From: Darksidea phi
Lineage: Eukaryota > Ascomycota > Dothideomycetes > Pleosporales > Lentitheciaceae
NCBI GenBank assembly: GCA_030770425.1
Contig: JASJFT010000018.1
Location: 124,001 to 188,000 of the forward strand
Length of the DNA stretch: 64,000 nt
Direction of reading: 5' to 3'
Position numbers and translations under genes: made by a program. Shown piece after piece: positions 36,647-46,937 of this stretch. A model generated the notes under the pieces. It was given only the letters and a program-made list of their open reading frames with translations, did not search any database and was not told the DNA's origin. Each line of letters opens with the position of its first letter. Positions within the stretch are counted from its first letter, which is position 1.

Positions 36647-36958
36647 TTTGGAGGGCTGAATGCGGGCTTGGTTGTCGTGGTTGGTGGAGGCTTCATGGGC
36701 AGTGCTTCAACGATGTCAGAGCTGGACCGTGCGCTTTCACTTTACGCGCGAGAGCGCGTCGAAGTTCTTTGGTCCCCGCCACTGTCAATCGCGCTCTTTC
36801 TTTGACTCTTTAACGGCCGACTCATACCAGGACACCACAATGCACCGTTCTTTGTCTGGGACCACTTCGCTTTGCTTGTCGCCCTGAACCTACTGTCATA
36901 TAATCGGCTGTATCGCCTTTCCGCCGGCAACCTCAAAGCACATCTTCTTTTACGCACA
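36647..36958. promoter_or_regulatory. Bidirectional promoter region VMA21/FUN30
   Basis: 312 bp separate the two divergent start codons, so regulatory sites must be shared or tightly packed. No clear TATA box. Confidence 0.6.
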
Positions 36959-39900
36959 ATGTACCGCCCAGACCCCATACTCTCGTCCTCACCTCCCCGC
37001 GTCCGGGCGAGCTCTGATAGCGAGGACGAACTCGCTGGTGGCTTTGTCACGCAGCCAACTCAGCTTCTGAACGATGGCCGCTCTCCCTTTTTCGCTGCAC
37101 CACAGGGAACGCAACCCACCCTCATGCTCACTCCTCAGAGCAAACGAACGTACAATCCCAATCCTTCACAAGTACAGGTCGCGCGTTCTTCACCAGCTGC
37201 CGATCGCCAGGCCTCTCCCGCCATGTCACAGTCGCACCGCCAGAACCACTTCCTCGCCTCAATGGCCCCGCCTGGTACATATAGCCTCCTCCCCCAACCA
37301 GTCGCTCGCCCCAATCCGATTGACTTGACCTCGGACGACCCGCCTGTCGAACCCGATTCGGAAGAGGACGACTATCTCCGAGGCTCGAATATACCACGGT
37401 CGAAGATTGAGAAGGAGCGGAATGCACGGGTCGAGGAAACGCCGCAGAAGCGCTCTTTTGATATGTCTTCGTTTGCGTACAACGCTGCGGTTCCTCGCAA
37501 ACGACAGGCGGATTCGGATGGCTATGGTGCACCGCATTATGCAAAGAAGGCGCGCCCAATGCCGCGCCAGACTGGCCCGTCTCGCGCTATTCCTATTGAG
37601 CCCGAGATTCGCACCTTTGACGACATACCAGACATCGGCATGCAGAACAAGGTTATAAGGCTCGGTGCCATCTATCCTCACACCTCGATCCAACAACGCT
37701 ACGACGCACTTCTCAAGAAAAGGGGCCACTACGACGATGCTAGTTGCTACCTCTCAGAGATGGCCGTGGACGATACTGACGCTGGATTTCTCAATAACTT
37801 ACCGGGAGTTCGTCTCGATTCACCGGAGCCGGTCGTGGAGCCGAAGAAGACGGCGCAGCGCACAATCAATGTGCCTGTCAAGAGCTTGGCGGATCGCTAT
37901 ACGAAAATAGCACCGACGAATGATGCACCTGCTGCTACGGTCAGCCCTGAACAGCCCAGAAAAAAGGGACGACTTGTGCAGGGTCGGCGCAATCGGTCGC
38001 CAGCTCCTTTACCAACACCTGGCCGCCCGCAACAGAAGCATGCACTGCCTGATGAGGACGACGAAGCTATTGTCATCCCGTCTGACACTGATTCTGAGGC
38101 TGGTAGGTCTGTAGAGGAGGACACTTTTGATCAAGACAATTTGCTGGAATTCTTCAATAAATGTTCTGTTGATGCCATGGTCGATCTTTCAGGACACAAA
38201 GAGGACGACATACGTGGAGTCTTTGAGAAGCGCCCCTTCATGTCGTTCGCCGCAATAGAGAAGATTCATGTCGACTCGCGAAAATTGGAGACGGGCAAGA
38301 AGGCTCGCAAACCCAAGTATACATTTGGAGAGAGGCTGGTGGAGTCGGCAAAAGATATGTGGAAGGCATACGAGACAATCGACCAAGTCGTCAAACAATG
38401 CGAAATACGCGGTAGACCGATGGTTACGTCCATGGCCCGCTGGGGAATTGATATCTTTGGCGCTTCAACCGACGGCGAGCTCGCAGTCACGAGCCTAGAC
38501 GACAGCAGCGATGGCAGCTCAAACCGCGATTCCGGATACCAGAGCCCGCGCACCAGTCATGGGAGTGATTCGGATGGCGAGGACTTGCGGAAAATCGCAC
38601 ACCGGACTGCTGGCAAATCAAAGCTCTTGAAGAAACCTGGTATTATGAACGACGACATCGAGTTGAAAGACTACCAAGTCGTCGGTCTGAACTGGCTCAA
38701 TCTGCTTTGGCAAAACGGGATATCGGGTATCCTGGCGGATGATATGGGCTTGGGCAAGACGTGTCAGGTCATCTCGTTCCTATCCCACCTCAAAGAGACT
38801 GGCGCCCGGGGGCCGCACCTCATCATCGTCCCCGGTTCGACGCTCGAGAACTGGGCTCGTGAGTTTCGGCACTTCTCCGAGCAGATCAACTTCGTGCTGT
38901 ACTATGGCCTGCAAAATGACCGGATGGCTATGCAGGATGGCATTCATGACCAGATTGCGAGAGGCGAGATCGATGTGGTCATCACGACTTACGACCTTGC
39001 TTTCAAGAAGGACGACAACAAGTTTCTTCGGCGGTGTCAACCCCAAACGTGCATTTATGACGAAGGTCATGTTCTGCGCAACTCTACCACCCTGCGCTAC
39101 CAGAGTTTGATGAGAATCCAGGCGAGGTGCCGCCTACTTCTCACGGGTACGCCGCTACAAAACAGCCTGCAGGAGCTTACGTCGATCCTGGCTTTTCTCA
39201 TGCCGGACATCTTCAACACCGAGAATGTCAGGGAAAGTGTTGCTACCGTCTTCAAGCACAAAGCCAAGGTGAATGAGAGTGATACTCACGATACACTCCT
39301 ATCTACTCAACGCATCAACCGAGCACGATCTATGATGACCCCGTTTGTGCTGCGGCGGAAGAAGGCGCAGGTCTTGAAGCATCTCCCAACGAAGACCTGC
39401 CGCGTGGAGTACTGCGAACTTACGCCTACCCAGAAAAAGCTCTACCATGAGCAGCTTCAAAGGCAACGTCAGATTCTTCTCGACCGCACTGCTGGTCTCC
39501 AGCCTAAAGAGCAGACGAACGTCATGATGAAGCTTCGACAGGCCGCCATTCACCCGCTTCTCTTCCGCGAGCGTTACAACGACGGCCAGATCCGGAAGAT
39601 CTCAAAGGCATGTCTCAAGGAAGAGCAGTTCATGCACAGTAATCCCGATATCATCTTCGAAGAACTGCAGTTATACCAGGATTACCAGTGCCACTCGCTG
39701 GCACTCAAGTACCCGAGGGCCCTCGGCAAATTCCAGCTCAAGAACAAGGAGTGGATGGACTCTGGGAAGGTCGCCAAACTCGTGGAACTACTCAAGAAGT
39801 TCAAGGCGAACGGTGACCGTACGCTTGTGTTCTCCCAGTTCACATCCGTCATGGACATTCTACAATGGGTTCTCGACGACCTGGACATTGGCTACTTCCG

Positions 39901-40405
39901 CCTCGATGGCCAAACGCCGATCAGCGAGCGCCAGATGATGCTCGATCAGTTCTACGAGGACGAGTCCATCCCCGTTTTCATGTTGAGCACCAAGTCTGGC
40001 GGCGCAGGTATCAATCTTGCATGTGCGAACAAGGTCATCATCTTTGACTCGTCGTTCAACCCGCAAGACGACATCCAAGCTGAGAACCGAGCTCATCGCG
40101 TCGGCCAAACTCGCGAAGTCGAAGTCGTTCGCCTCGTCACCAAGGGCACCGTCGAAGAGCAGATCCATGCTCTCGGCGTCAGCAAGCTCGAGCTAGACAA
40201 GATGGTTGCCGGAGAGGAGGGCGCAGAAGGCGCGGCGAAGAAGAAGGCAGGTAAAGAAGACAAGCTGAGCGCGGCTGAGGCTATTGGTATCGAAGCCGTC
40301 GAGAAGATGCTGATGGCGCAGTTGGAAGGTGAGGAGAAGGACGATGTCAAGGAGCAGTTTATGGATGGGCTGAAGAAGGCAGGACTTGATATGAGCGCGG
40401 CGTGA
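36959..40405 (+). CDS. FUN30: Fun30/SMARCAD1-type SNF2 chromatin remodeler
   Basis: One long exon, 1148 aa, from ATG 36959 (MYRPDP). The N-terminal third is disordered, with Ser-Asp-rich patches. A region near residues 390-430 (LLEFFNKCSVDAMVDLSGHKEDDI) has the look of a CUE ubiquitin-binding domain. The SNF2 ATPase starts at about 560: Walker A DDMGLGKT at about 593, DEGH box at about 700 (the Fun30/SMARCAD1 variant of DEAH), and LLLTGTPLQNS. Helicase C holds VFSQFTSVMDIL, STKSGGAGINL and the arginine-finger region RAHRVGQTREV. Fun30 proteins move nucleosomes in heterochromatin maintenance and DNA end resection. Length and order match the family. Confidence 0.95.
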   Translation: MYRPDPILSSSPPRVRASSDSEDELAGGFVTQPTQLLNDGRSPFFAAPQGTQPTLMLTPQSKRTYNPNPSQVQVARSSPAADRQASPAMSQSHRQNHFLASMAPPGTYSLLPQPVARPNPIDLTSDDPPVEPDSEEDDYLRGSNIPRSKIEKERNARVEETPQKRSFDMSSFAYNAAVPRKRQADSDGYGAPHYAKKARPMPRQTGPSRAIPIEPEIRTFDDIPDIGMQNKVIRLGAIYPHTSIQQRYDALLKKRGHYDDASCYLSEMAVDDTDAGFLNNLPGVRLDSPEPVVEPKKTAQRTINVPVKSLADRYTKIAPTNDAPAATVSPEQPRKKGRLVQGRRNRSPAPLPTPGRPQQKHALPDEDDEAIVIPSDTDSEAGRSVEEDTFDQDNLLEFFNKCSVDAMVDLSGHKEDDIRGVFEKRPFMSFAAIEKIHVDSRKLETGKKARKPKYTFGERLVESAKDMWKAYETIDQVVKQCEIRGRPMVTSMARWGIDIFGASTDGELAVTSLDDSSDGSSNRDSGYQSPRTSHGSDSDGEDLRKIAHRTAGKSKLLKKPGIMNDDIELKDYQVVGLNWLNLLWQNGISGILADDMGLGKTCQVISFLSHLKETGARGPHLIIVPGSTLENWAREFRHFSEQINFVLYYGLQNDRMAMQDGIHDQIARGEIDVVITTYDLAFKKDDNKFLRRCQPQTCIYDEGHVLRNSTTLRYQSLMRIQARCRLLLTGTPLQNSLQELTSILAFLMPDIFNTENVRESVATVFKHKAKVNESDTHDTLLSTQRINRARSMMTPFVLRRKKAQVLKHLPTKTCRVEYCELTPTQKKLYHEQLQRQRQILLDRTAGLQPKEQTNVMMKLRQAAIHPLLFRERYNDGQIRKISKACLKEEQFMHSNPDIIFEELQLYQDYQCHSLALKYPRALGKFQLKNKEWMDSGKVAKLVELLKKFKANGDRTLVFSQFTSVMDILQWVLDDLDIGYFRLDGQTPISERQMMLDQFYEDESIPVFMLSTKSGGAGINLACANKVIIFDSSFNPQDDIQAENRAHRVGQTREVEVVRLVTKGTVEEQIHALGVSKLELDKMVAGEEGAEGAAKKKAGKEDKLSAAEAIGIEAVEKMLMAQLEGEEKDDVKEQFMDGLKKAGLDMSAA

Positions 40406-41072
40406 GCCGTGTCATCGTTTGTTTCGCCACTGCTTTCTCACACTCTCTTTCTTTCATAATGCAGCCGGTGCTGTTGGTTCGGCAGGGCGTTTTTTTCTCG
40501 GCTTTCTCGGCTTTCTCCTCATCGCTACTAGGTCGATCTAAGGATTTTGGTATCGTAGGATTTGGCAAAAGAGGGGTCCAGGAGTTTTTTACGCCGGGTA
40601 ATAAATGGAGTAGTATATATTCAAGACGGTTGGATGTGTGCATAGCGTTGGTGTTGGTGTTGGTATTGGCGTTTTTCGTCTTTCCCCCTCGACAGAGTGG
40701 GGTGTTAGCGAAGGTATATGTGGGGGTGTAGGTGAGGGAGGGGAAGGGTTTCGGTAGTGTAGAATTGATTGGTTGATCTTGTCATATTTTTGCGCGAGTG
40801 TGTTTTGTGTTGTGTTAGGAAGACTTTTGCGTGATACAAGTTGGAGGAGAAGGTGGGCGGATTGAGTGGGCTGAGTGGATGGGGATGGGGCAGTATCCTT
40901 TTCTGTTTCTATTTTGTTGGGTGTTGTTCGGTTCGTGAATAAACGGAGTGCCCACCTTTGGATATTTGAAGGCTGTAGTAGTCCGGTTGACTTTGGTCGC
41001 GTTCTCCACGCCTTTGGACTGCTGCGAGCAAATCCTGCAAGGGGGCAGTATGACCGCATTTGTCCCGGGATG
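40406..41072. other. Intergenic, 0.67 kb
   Basis: 3' flank of FUN30; TG-rich around 40650-40740. No gene seen. Confidence 0.5.
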
Positions 41073-41253
41073 CTGGTATCATCGCAGGAAAATTTCATTC
41101 TGTGAGTGGTAGTGTAGGTGTGCTATATATAGCTCTATAGCTCTATTATCGTGTATAAGGTGCGGGTATAGCACCTCTATTATATACAACCTCCTACTAT
41201 GTTCTGTACGGACCTTACAAAAGAGACTCCCACTATGTAAATCTAAAACAAAT
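41073..41253. repeat. Dispersed repeat, copy 1
   Basis: Closely matches 55545-55805 from CTGGTATCATCGCAGG to AATCTAAAACAAAT. Distinctive shared cores are GCTCTATAGCTCTATTAT, GGTATAGCACCTCTATT and GAGACTCCCACTATG. This copy lacks about 80 bases present in copy 2 between GTGTGCTA and AGCTCTATAG. No coding capacity, so probably a non-autonomous element or solo remnant. Confidence 0.85.
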
Positions 41254-41670
41254 GAACGGATTTGCCGAGGGGGACGCGCTTGCACAGATTGGGGAGACAT
41301 CTTTTGTATGGAAAATTGCTATGGCAAAATCGAGCCGCTGATAGTCCGTTCATTCTAGCCCCTCTAGTACTCCATCTATAACTACACCGTAGAGAGGACC
41401 CATTAGCAAAACACACCATTTAAACTAATCCGCAGCACTTCACGCCAGTTTCCATGTCATCATTCGCCCTCTACTTTGTTTTCCTCACGAACTATCCCCC
41501 AACGCGCACCTCTTCTGTCGCCCCAATTTCCGAAACACCGAATACACACCCGACGCGATGGCCACAATCACTAAGCAAATACACACGGCGAGCAAAAAAT
41601 ATTCTATCGCGCGGCGCGTCTTCTTACGAACGTGAGGCGGAGGCTTATAGGGACACTGCGTTTCTTTCCC
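41254..41670. other. Intergenic, 0.42 kb
   Basis: Between the repeat and the small membrane protein. No gene supported. Confidence 0.5.
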
Positions 41671-42120
41671 CTAGGAACAGCTCATCAGCATCTGCGCGAC
41701 GCACACACAGCGAATGAAGTAAGTAGTACAAGGACATCGTACCTCGAAGCCCTGACACTGTTCCCAAAAGTCCTTCTTCGCCGTCCAAACAGACAAATCG
41801 TAGCTCCGGACCGCGTAGAAGACGGCTCCGAACGCGATCAAGCATGCTATCAACGCCGCTATGTTCTGCCACGTTCGGCTGAACAGCCAGTGTTTCTTCA
41901 GGCTTTTCTTGTCCTCGGGCCAGGGCAGTTGCTGGCGGATGTCGCTTGCGGCTAGGGGCTCGATAGCGGGGGATGCTCTGCGGGGGGCTTGATTCGGCGC
42001 ATTGGAGTTGGGGCTAGATTGTACGGTCTCGAGCTCGATCCGACTAGTGACGGGGTCCACGTTGGATGGATCGGATGCGGTAGTGGACGTTGTTGCGTTC
42101 GATGGACCTGGGCGCGCCAT
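41671..42120 (-). CDS. Small single-pass membrane protein, unknown function
   Basis: Two exons proposed, 42120-41743 and 41691-41671, 132 aa; reading through the 51-bp intron in frame would give 149 aa. The N-terminal 80 residues are Pro/Ser/Thr-rich and disordered. After KKHWLFSRTWQN comes one hydrophobic helix (IAALIACLIAFGAVFYAV), then a conserved-looking SYDLSVWTAKKDFWEQCQ. I recall many fungal membrane proteins with a helix followed by a WTA-KDF-C stretch, none characterised. An alternative acceptor ten bases further would give a different last exon (LFLGERNAVSL), so the C-terminus is uncertain. Confidence 0.6.
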   Translation of the reverse strand: MARPGPSNATTSTTASDPSNVDPVTSRIELETVQSSPNSNAPNQAPRRASPAIEPLAASDIRQQLPWPEDKKSLKKHWLFSRTWQNIAALIACLIAFGAVFYAVRSYDLSVWTAKKDFWEQCQGFEVRCPCTTYFIRCVCVAQMLMSCS

Positions 42121-43479
42121 TGGCCGAGCGAGGAATACGCCACGCTGGGTTCGGGGTTGGGAAGTAGCCAACAATCATAGGCACAGTAGGTAACTTAGTT
42201 GGAAAGAATCGGTCGAATTGTCGGTAAGCTAGTGGGATACTCTGCGTTTTACGTCCTTTTCCTACCAGTGAGGCTAAGAACATTGGTGGAGGCTGGAGTG
42301 GCTGTGTTTGCTGCCTGCGCGTTGGCTTGGCCAATGAGCTGGAACTGCCTTCTTGTGTGGCTTCAGCCATTGTTCCACAATCCGACAAGGCTTTTGGCAG
42401 GGCGTCTTTAGGGGTTGTACTGTGTGTTGTGTAAGGTTAAAATCGGGTGTGGCTGCTTGTTCTACGTACGTATATGGGATGCTGCTCGAGCATTTCCCTC
42501 TGTTGCGAAGAATCACAACTCAATTGTAAAATGCCGCCTCAAACCGAGATAATTTCTCGGCTGTAGATTAGATTCAGCACTACCTGCGCGCATACACGAT
42601 ACGGGAATGTATCCACATAGTCGTAGCTGCTTTCACGGCCAGAGGGCTATCAGATGGGCTGTTGTCGGCACAAGATGGGCTAGCACCGTTCCCTGTTGGA
42701 CGCATGTGATGACTGAACTATTACGTCTACTGTCTGCTCCCAAAAATTAGATGCTGCAAGTGCATGCGAAATTGGTTAGTGGATGTTGCTTGCGATGATG
42801 ATACGCGGGCCTAGTACCAGCAACCGCTATCTCGGAGCCGATACTTGTTCGAGACGGAGGTGTTGGGAATTGCGAGGACGTGGAGCCCAAAGTGTGGAGT
42901 GAATAGCATGCTAGGTTGTTATTCACTGAGGCTAAGAAAGCGGCCAGAAGGGTTAGTGAATATGGTGCAGCTTGCGGGAAAAGTAGGGATAGTTCTGCCT
43001 CTCCCGAAACCTCCAACACATGGGATGGACATTCAAGGTTCGTCATATGTAACGTGCGCCTATTCCATCTGCTTCCATGGTACCGTGTAGCCTGTCCAAT
43101 CAGATATAGTAGTAATGGTAACATATGAGGGGCTTCGTACTCTGTAAACCTTCTTAAGTTCCCACCCTCTCCGCTCTCAGCTTTCTCCTTTTCACCATCG
43201 AATCCCTCGCATTGGAATACCCACTCTTGTTCTTCCATTACTAAAGATCATATACCCAGATACCTGCTCAGCACCACCCTCCCGTCGTCCTCGAGGTCAA
43301 ACTTCCCTCACGAAGGCCGTCCCACGAGCGCAGTCCAATCCTCTCTTCCATGCACAACTATACGACGTGCCATCCCTTGAAACTCATCCACAGCACGTAG
43401 ATGAGATGGGAATGAACCTCCAAGCGGCGAAAGCTCTTCAGCCACCTTCATCCCCTTTCGAGCAGCCGAAAATGACACC
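42121..43479. other. Intergenic, 1.36 kb, edge of the accessory region
   Basis: No supported gene. An open frame at 42747-43238 (minus) lacks splice support or resemblance. The conserved core ends here. Confidence 0.5.
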
Positions 43480-43911
43480 AGCCATTACTGACCGCTGAAC
43501 CCGACAATCAAAGAGATACGCGGTGTCACGCTAAGACCGAGCTCCGGCGATGACGATGGCTCTGCGATAGAGTGCTCTCTAAGCCATACATCTTTGGATG
43601 ACCCACACCGATGCCAGTACGAAGCCGTGTCATACTGCTGGGGAGATGTTTCGGATACAGTCCCCATAACACTTCTCCATTCTACCGTCTCAAATCCGAC
43701 CGGCAGCGACACATCACAGCAGTCCTATGTGACACGAAATCTGCACACTGCGTTGCGGAGGTTTCGGTCGACTGGAGTGAGTCGCACACTCTGGATCGAT
43801 GCGATTTGCATCAATCAGGGTGATCCTGTCGAACGAAATGACCAAGTCAAATTCATGAGCCAGATAAAAGACTTGACAAGGCACTTAAAAACGAGATTTG
43901 CTCTTGTCTGA
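43480..43911 (+). pseudogene. Truncated HET-domain pseudogene
   Basis: One frame encodes the first two thirds of a HET domain: PLNPTIKEIRG, then YEAVSYCWGD, TRNLHTALRRFR and TLWIDAICINQGDPVERNDQVKFM. The usual continuation (a Tyr-rich helix and a VWLG block) is absent; the frame runs into unrelated sequence and stops at 43911. At the front, the codon where relatives have YxPL is TGA, an in-frame stop. HET proteins trigger incompatibility-type cell death in fungi; this copy cannot make a full domain. It ends 25 bp before the next gene's ATG. Confidence 0.8.
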
Positions 43912-43936
43912 GAAAGTGAGCCATCTCGTAGCGATA

Positions 43937-44952
43937 ATGGCGAAACGTAAGAGAAAATCGCACGCAAGTTCACACCCTAAACCAAACTCCTTCTCGCCCA
44001 GCCCACCTCGTTTTAACCCGCAACAGCGTCAACTAAGCCGATTTTATGAGTCTCTTGTCCTTCTTTTTACGCTCGGACGCACGAAGGGAGAACGTACACG
44101 TGGTGCGTTATCTGCTCGAGAAGAGTTAATTCATCTGCCAATCCAAGATCTCAAACGGATATTCCTTAGCGACTTAGCTTATATGTGCGACTACGACAAA
44201 GGCGGAAAGACAGTAACAGCTCTAGCATTGCAATATACGCCGCGCGGGCACATCTTCTGGTTAGCTTCCAATTTAGGTTCGAACACTAAGATAACTAGCT
44301 TCTTGGACTCCCTTTTGCAAAAACTGCTATACATTTATACGACTTCATACACAATAGACTGTGTAGCAGAGATAGCTAAGAAGTGTATTACTTTTGCAAC
44401 CCCAAGGACAAGACATACAGAAGCCTTCTTAAGCCCTAACTGTGAAGATGCATCAAGTATCTCACCGAAACACAACGAGCTGATAGTAAGTACAGCCGCA
44501 GTATGCGAATCCTCTTTGACTGACCTTAGAGCTTAGTCATGGCATCTGACCTCGTCCAGTGGCTTCGCGACTGGGAGCATGAACGATCTCCCCTGGACCT
44601 GTGTCACTTTGCATATCGGAGCCGGAAATCGGACCACATGCATACTCTCGCGCAACTCAGTGCGGAACCCAGCTACAAGAGCAGTAGGGATGCGATCCAT
44701 TTCGCCTTTGGGCTGGTCAGGCATTATATCGGTCGGTTTGGACATCACTTCCGAGCGGCCAGTGCTCTGCTTTGCTGCGCGACAAGACTTTCAGATTTGC
44801 TCTACGATTACAAAGTTCAGAGCGTTTCCGAGCCCCCCAAGTCTATCATGCCTCAACCGGACCAGTTGACAAGACTAGAAAGCATACTCCTCCGGATGTT
44901 ACCGTCCGACTCTCCCAATCTTGAGCATTACCCTGGATGCTCCAAAGGATAA
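43937..44952 (+). CDS. Orphan fungal family protein with C-x-x-x-KGG-x-TVTA motif
   Basis: Two exons, 43937-44485 and 44530-44952; 323 aa. The 44-bp intron (GTAAGT...TTAG, phase 0) joins NELI to SLVMASDL. A basic N-terminus (MAKRKRKSH) may be a nuclear signal. The core reads FLSDLAYMCDYDKGGKTVTALALQ then HIFWLASN, a strand-rich block, and later helices with DLVQWLRDWE. I recall a large uncharacterised ascomycete family with the same Cys-Asp...KGG-TVTA and Phe-Trp-Ala-Asn pattern; no function is known to me. The C-terminal part is helical with RFGHHFRAASALL. It lies in a zone of HET and NLR genes, which suggests but does not prove a recognition role. Confidence 0.7.
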
Positions 44953-45320
44953 TGTTGCATTCTGTAGTTACAGGTTGTATTCTTAGATCTTATCAGCGCA
45001 ACCACATGTCTCGCTTTCGTACTTGAAGTACAAGTTCAGCTCGTTGTTCAACGTTAATTAGACGACACAACGCGTTCGGCACGATTTAGTCGAAGGGTGA
45101 TCACAAGAGAAAGCGCATGGATTCTCTCAGAATTTACGTTCTAGCTGACATGCAAACGTCCTCTAAAGTCCGTGTCTTTCAACTCTTTAAACTCAAACTT
45201 ATGCCCGTTTTCCGTCCGGTCAAGACTTTGGCAAGCCTGTTTACACCATGTTAACAACCAAGCAAATGACATATGGAGATAGGTGAAGACCTTACCCTGT
45301 TGCGATACCAGAAAGAAGGA
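44953..45320. other. Intergenic, 0.37 kb
   Basis: Convergent 3' flanks. Nothing seen. Confidence 0.5.
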
Positions 45321-45669
45321 TTAAATGAAGCGCTGATGAGCAAGAAGCCCGACAAGCCCCTCATCAACAGTGACCTGAGACCCTGTGCCGCTTACAACGG
45401 GAGAGTAGAACCAGCAGCTGCCAAGGCTACAAACCAAGTGTAGTCCGCGTGGGGGCCGCTTTCCAGGCCCAGAGACTTGCCTTCTGCTTGAGATTCCACA
45501 GTAACATTGTGGGTTGCTCGGATCAAGTCCTCGATTGTCTGCAAAGCAAACAAATATGTCGCAGGGAGAGCATCTGAAGTAAGGTCGACCCGCATTTCCT
45601 GTCCGATTGCTTGCTCCTGTAACAGACCGTTGGCTTGGACCATCGCACTTACGGCACGGTGGTGATGGG
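45321..45669 (-). CDS. GRF-like zinc-binding protein (5' exon not resolved)
   Basis: This exon encodes about 115 residues with Cys patterns PPCRKCDG, GRPYFRCSPCDIFVCF, NPQCYCG and LHLVCSLGSCWFY. The GRPYFRC block and the spacing resemble GRF-type zinc ribbons, which bind single-stranded nucleic acid in topoisomerase III and APE2-like proteins; fungi have many stand-alone copies. No ATG opens the frame. A splice acceptor at 45670 (TTCCAG) and an ATG at 45772 followed by GTAGGT suggest a short first exon, but phases do not match simply, so the start is open and the gene may be broken. Confidence 0.6.
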
Positions 45670-46334
45670 CTGGAAGTCAAATGGATTTGTCCAAGTAAAG
45701 TGGTAGAGATATTCTGATATGGAATTGTTAGTATTGCTTTCGCGGATGCTTCAGTGATTAACCTACCGCCATGGCCGTTAGCCAGGTTTTTCTGCGGTAG
45801 CTTAACCAGCTGCGCACATTAACCTAGCTACGTTCATTGACTTTAAAGCCGTCGAAAGTGCTTAGACAAGCATTCCAACATCCCTTCCTTCATGCATAGG
45901 GTGTGAACCCACGCACGAAGGAATGATGAGAGTTTAAGGTAGGACGGACAGGACGCGACGCGCCGTTTACATGCCTTAGCCCTAGCGCAGATTCTTCTAC
46001 CACTCTTCGCGACAATCAGTTGCTCTCGTGAGCACGTCGGTGCACCCGACAGAAAAGATTGGCACCAAGAATGCCCCAGAAGGGACCCAGGTCATTGTAT
46101 AGTAACTGTTCCACAGAAATCATGTTCCACGAGACCCACACATTTGCTGCGGTCCTGTAAGGAGCAGTGCACGGGGTGTGTCTCATCGCCAAGGATAACA
46201 TTTAGCGCGTAGGTATCTGCTTTGCTTGCATGCATTTAGACACAAGCCACATCTGGTTGGACAAAGGTAATCACACATTTGGGCGATCACGAAAGGCTAG
46301 ATGAATGCAACTAAAATTGAATCGTCTGCACTTG
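45670..46334. other. Intergenic, 0.66 kb
   Basis: Possible first exon of the GRF-like gene near 45770; nothing else supported. Confidence 0.5.
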
Positions 46335-46937
46335 TCAATGAACTGCTCCATGTGCGTCGTGGGCATGTCTCTTGAAGTGCCCGATCCCTTCGAGCATGAC
46401 CCCTTGGCACATGGGATGGCGGCACGCAAATGCTGCCTGGAATTCCGGATCCTTAAAATGCACCTTTATATGTTTGTTAAGGACATCTTTCTGCGGCCAG
46501 GGGCGAAGCCTCCATTCATGCGAGGGCCCACTATTACCTATGCAAATGAGGCAGACTGGATAGGGAAGCACCTTCGGATACAGTATCTCCTGGACCTCTT
46601 CGCACGCGGTTAGGGTGGACTCTCTCTTTGCGATTGCGGTCTCTTGTTCGCGCGTGTGCAGCGAGGGCGCAAGGCTAGATTGACTTGGTTTGCTCAGAGA
46701 ACGGGTCTGGTTGAGTGGACATACGACGATGTTCTTCTTTCGCTTGACTGCCGTGGGCCGCCGCGTTTCTTGTTTGCGGCCTAGCTTAATCAAGGTACGC
46801 ACAAACCGTACGCGCATCTTCTCGTCCTGGAAGGGTTGGAAGAGCATATTAGCAGCGGTGGCACGCTCTCTAAGCTCATACTCAACAGCCGGTAGAGTCA
46901 GAACCTCCGTGGCGGCCTTTCCACTAAGTTGCTTCAA
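46335..46937 (-). pseudogene. C-terminal fragment of a DUF3435 (FluG-type) recombinase-like protein
   Basis: The 200-codon frame has the layout of the tail of DUF3435 proteins: a helical block with MRVRFVRTLIKLGRKQETRRP, a linker, then zinc-finger-like CLICIGNSG..HEWRLR with KHIKVHF, and a last C...H block ending GHFKRHAHDAHG. DUF3435 is the tyrosine-recombinase family of Crypton-like elements and of the captain genes of Starship giant transposons; many copies carry this C2H2-like tail. The N-terminal recombinase domain is missing: upstream (beyond 46937) the strand turns TA-rich and frame-broken, so this is a remnant. Confidence 0.65.

Noticed and set aside
38990..39070. DEGH instead of DEAH in the Fun30 ATPase as a possible defect
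   Set aside because: DEGH is the normal form in the Fun30/SMARCAD1 group.
40589..41098. Minus-strand frame of 169 codons after FUN30
   Set aside because: Thr/Pro-rich low complexity produced by TG-rich DNA; overlaps a repeat copy.
42747..43238. Minus-strand frame of 163 codons
   Set aside because: No conserved block, no splice support.
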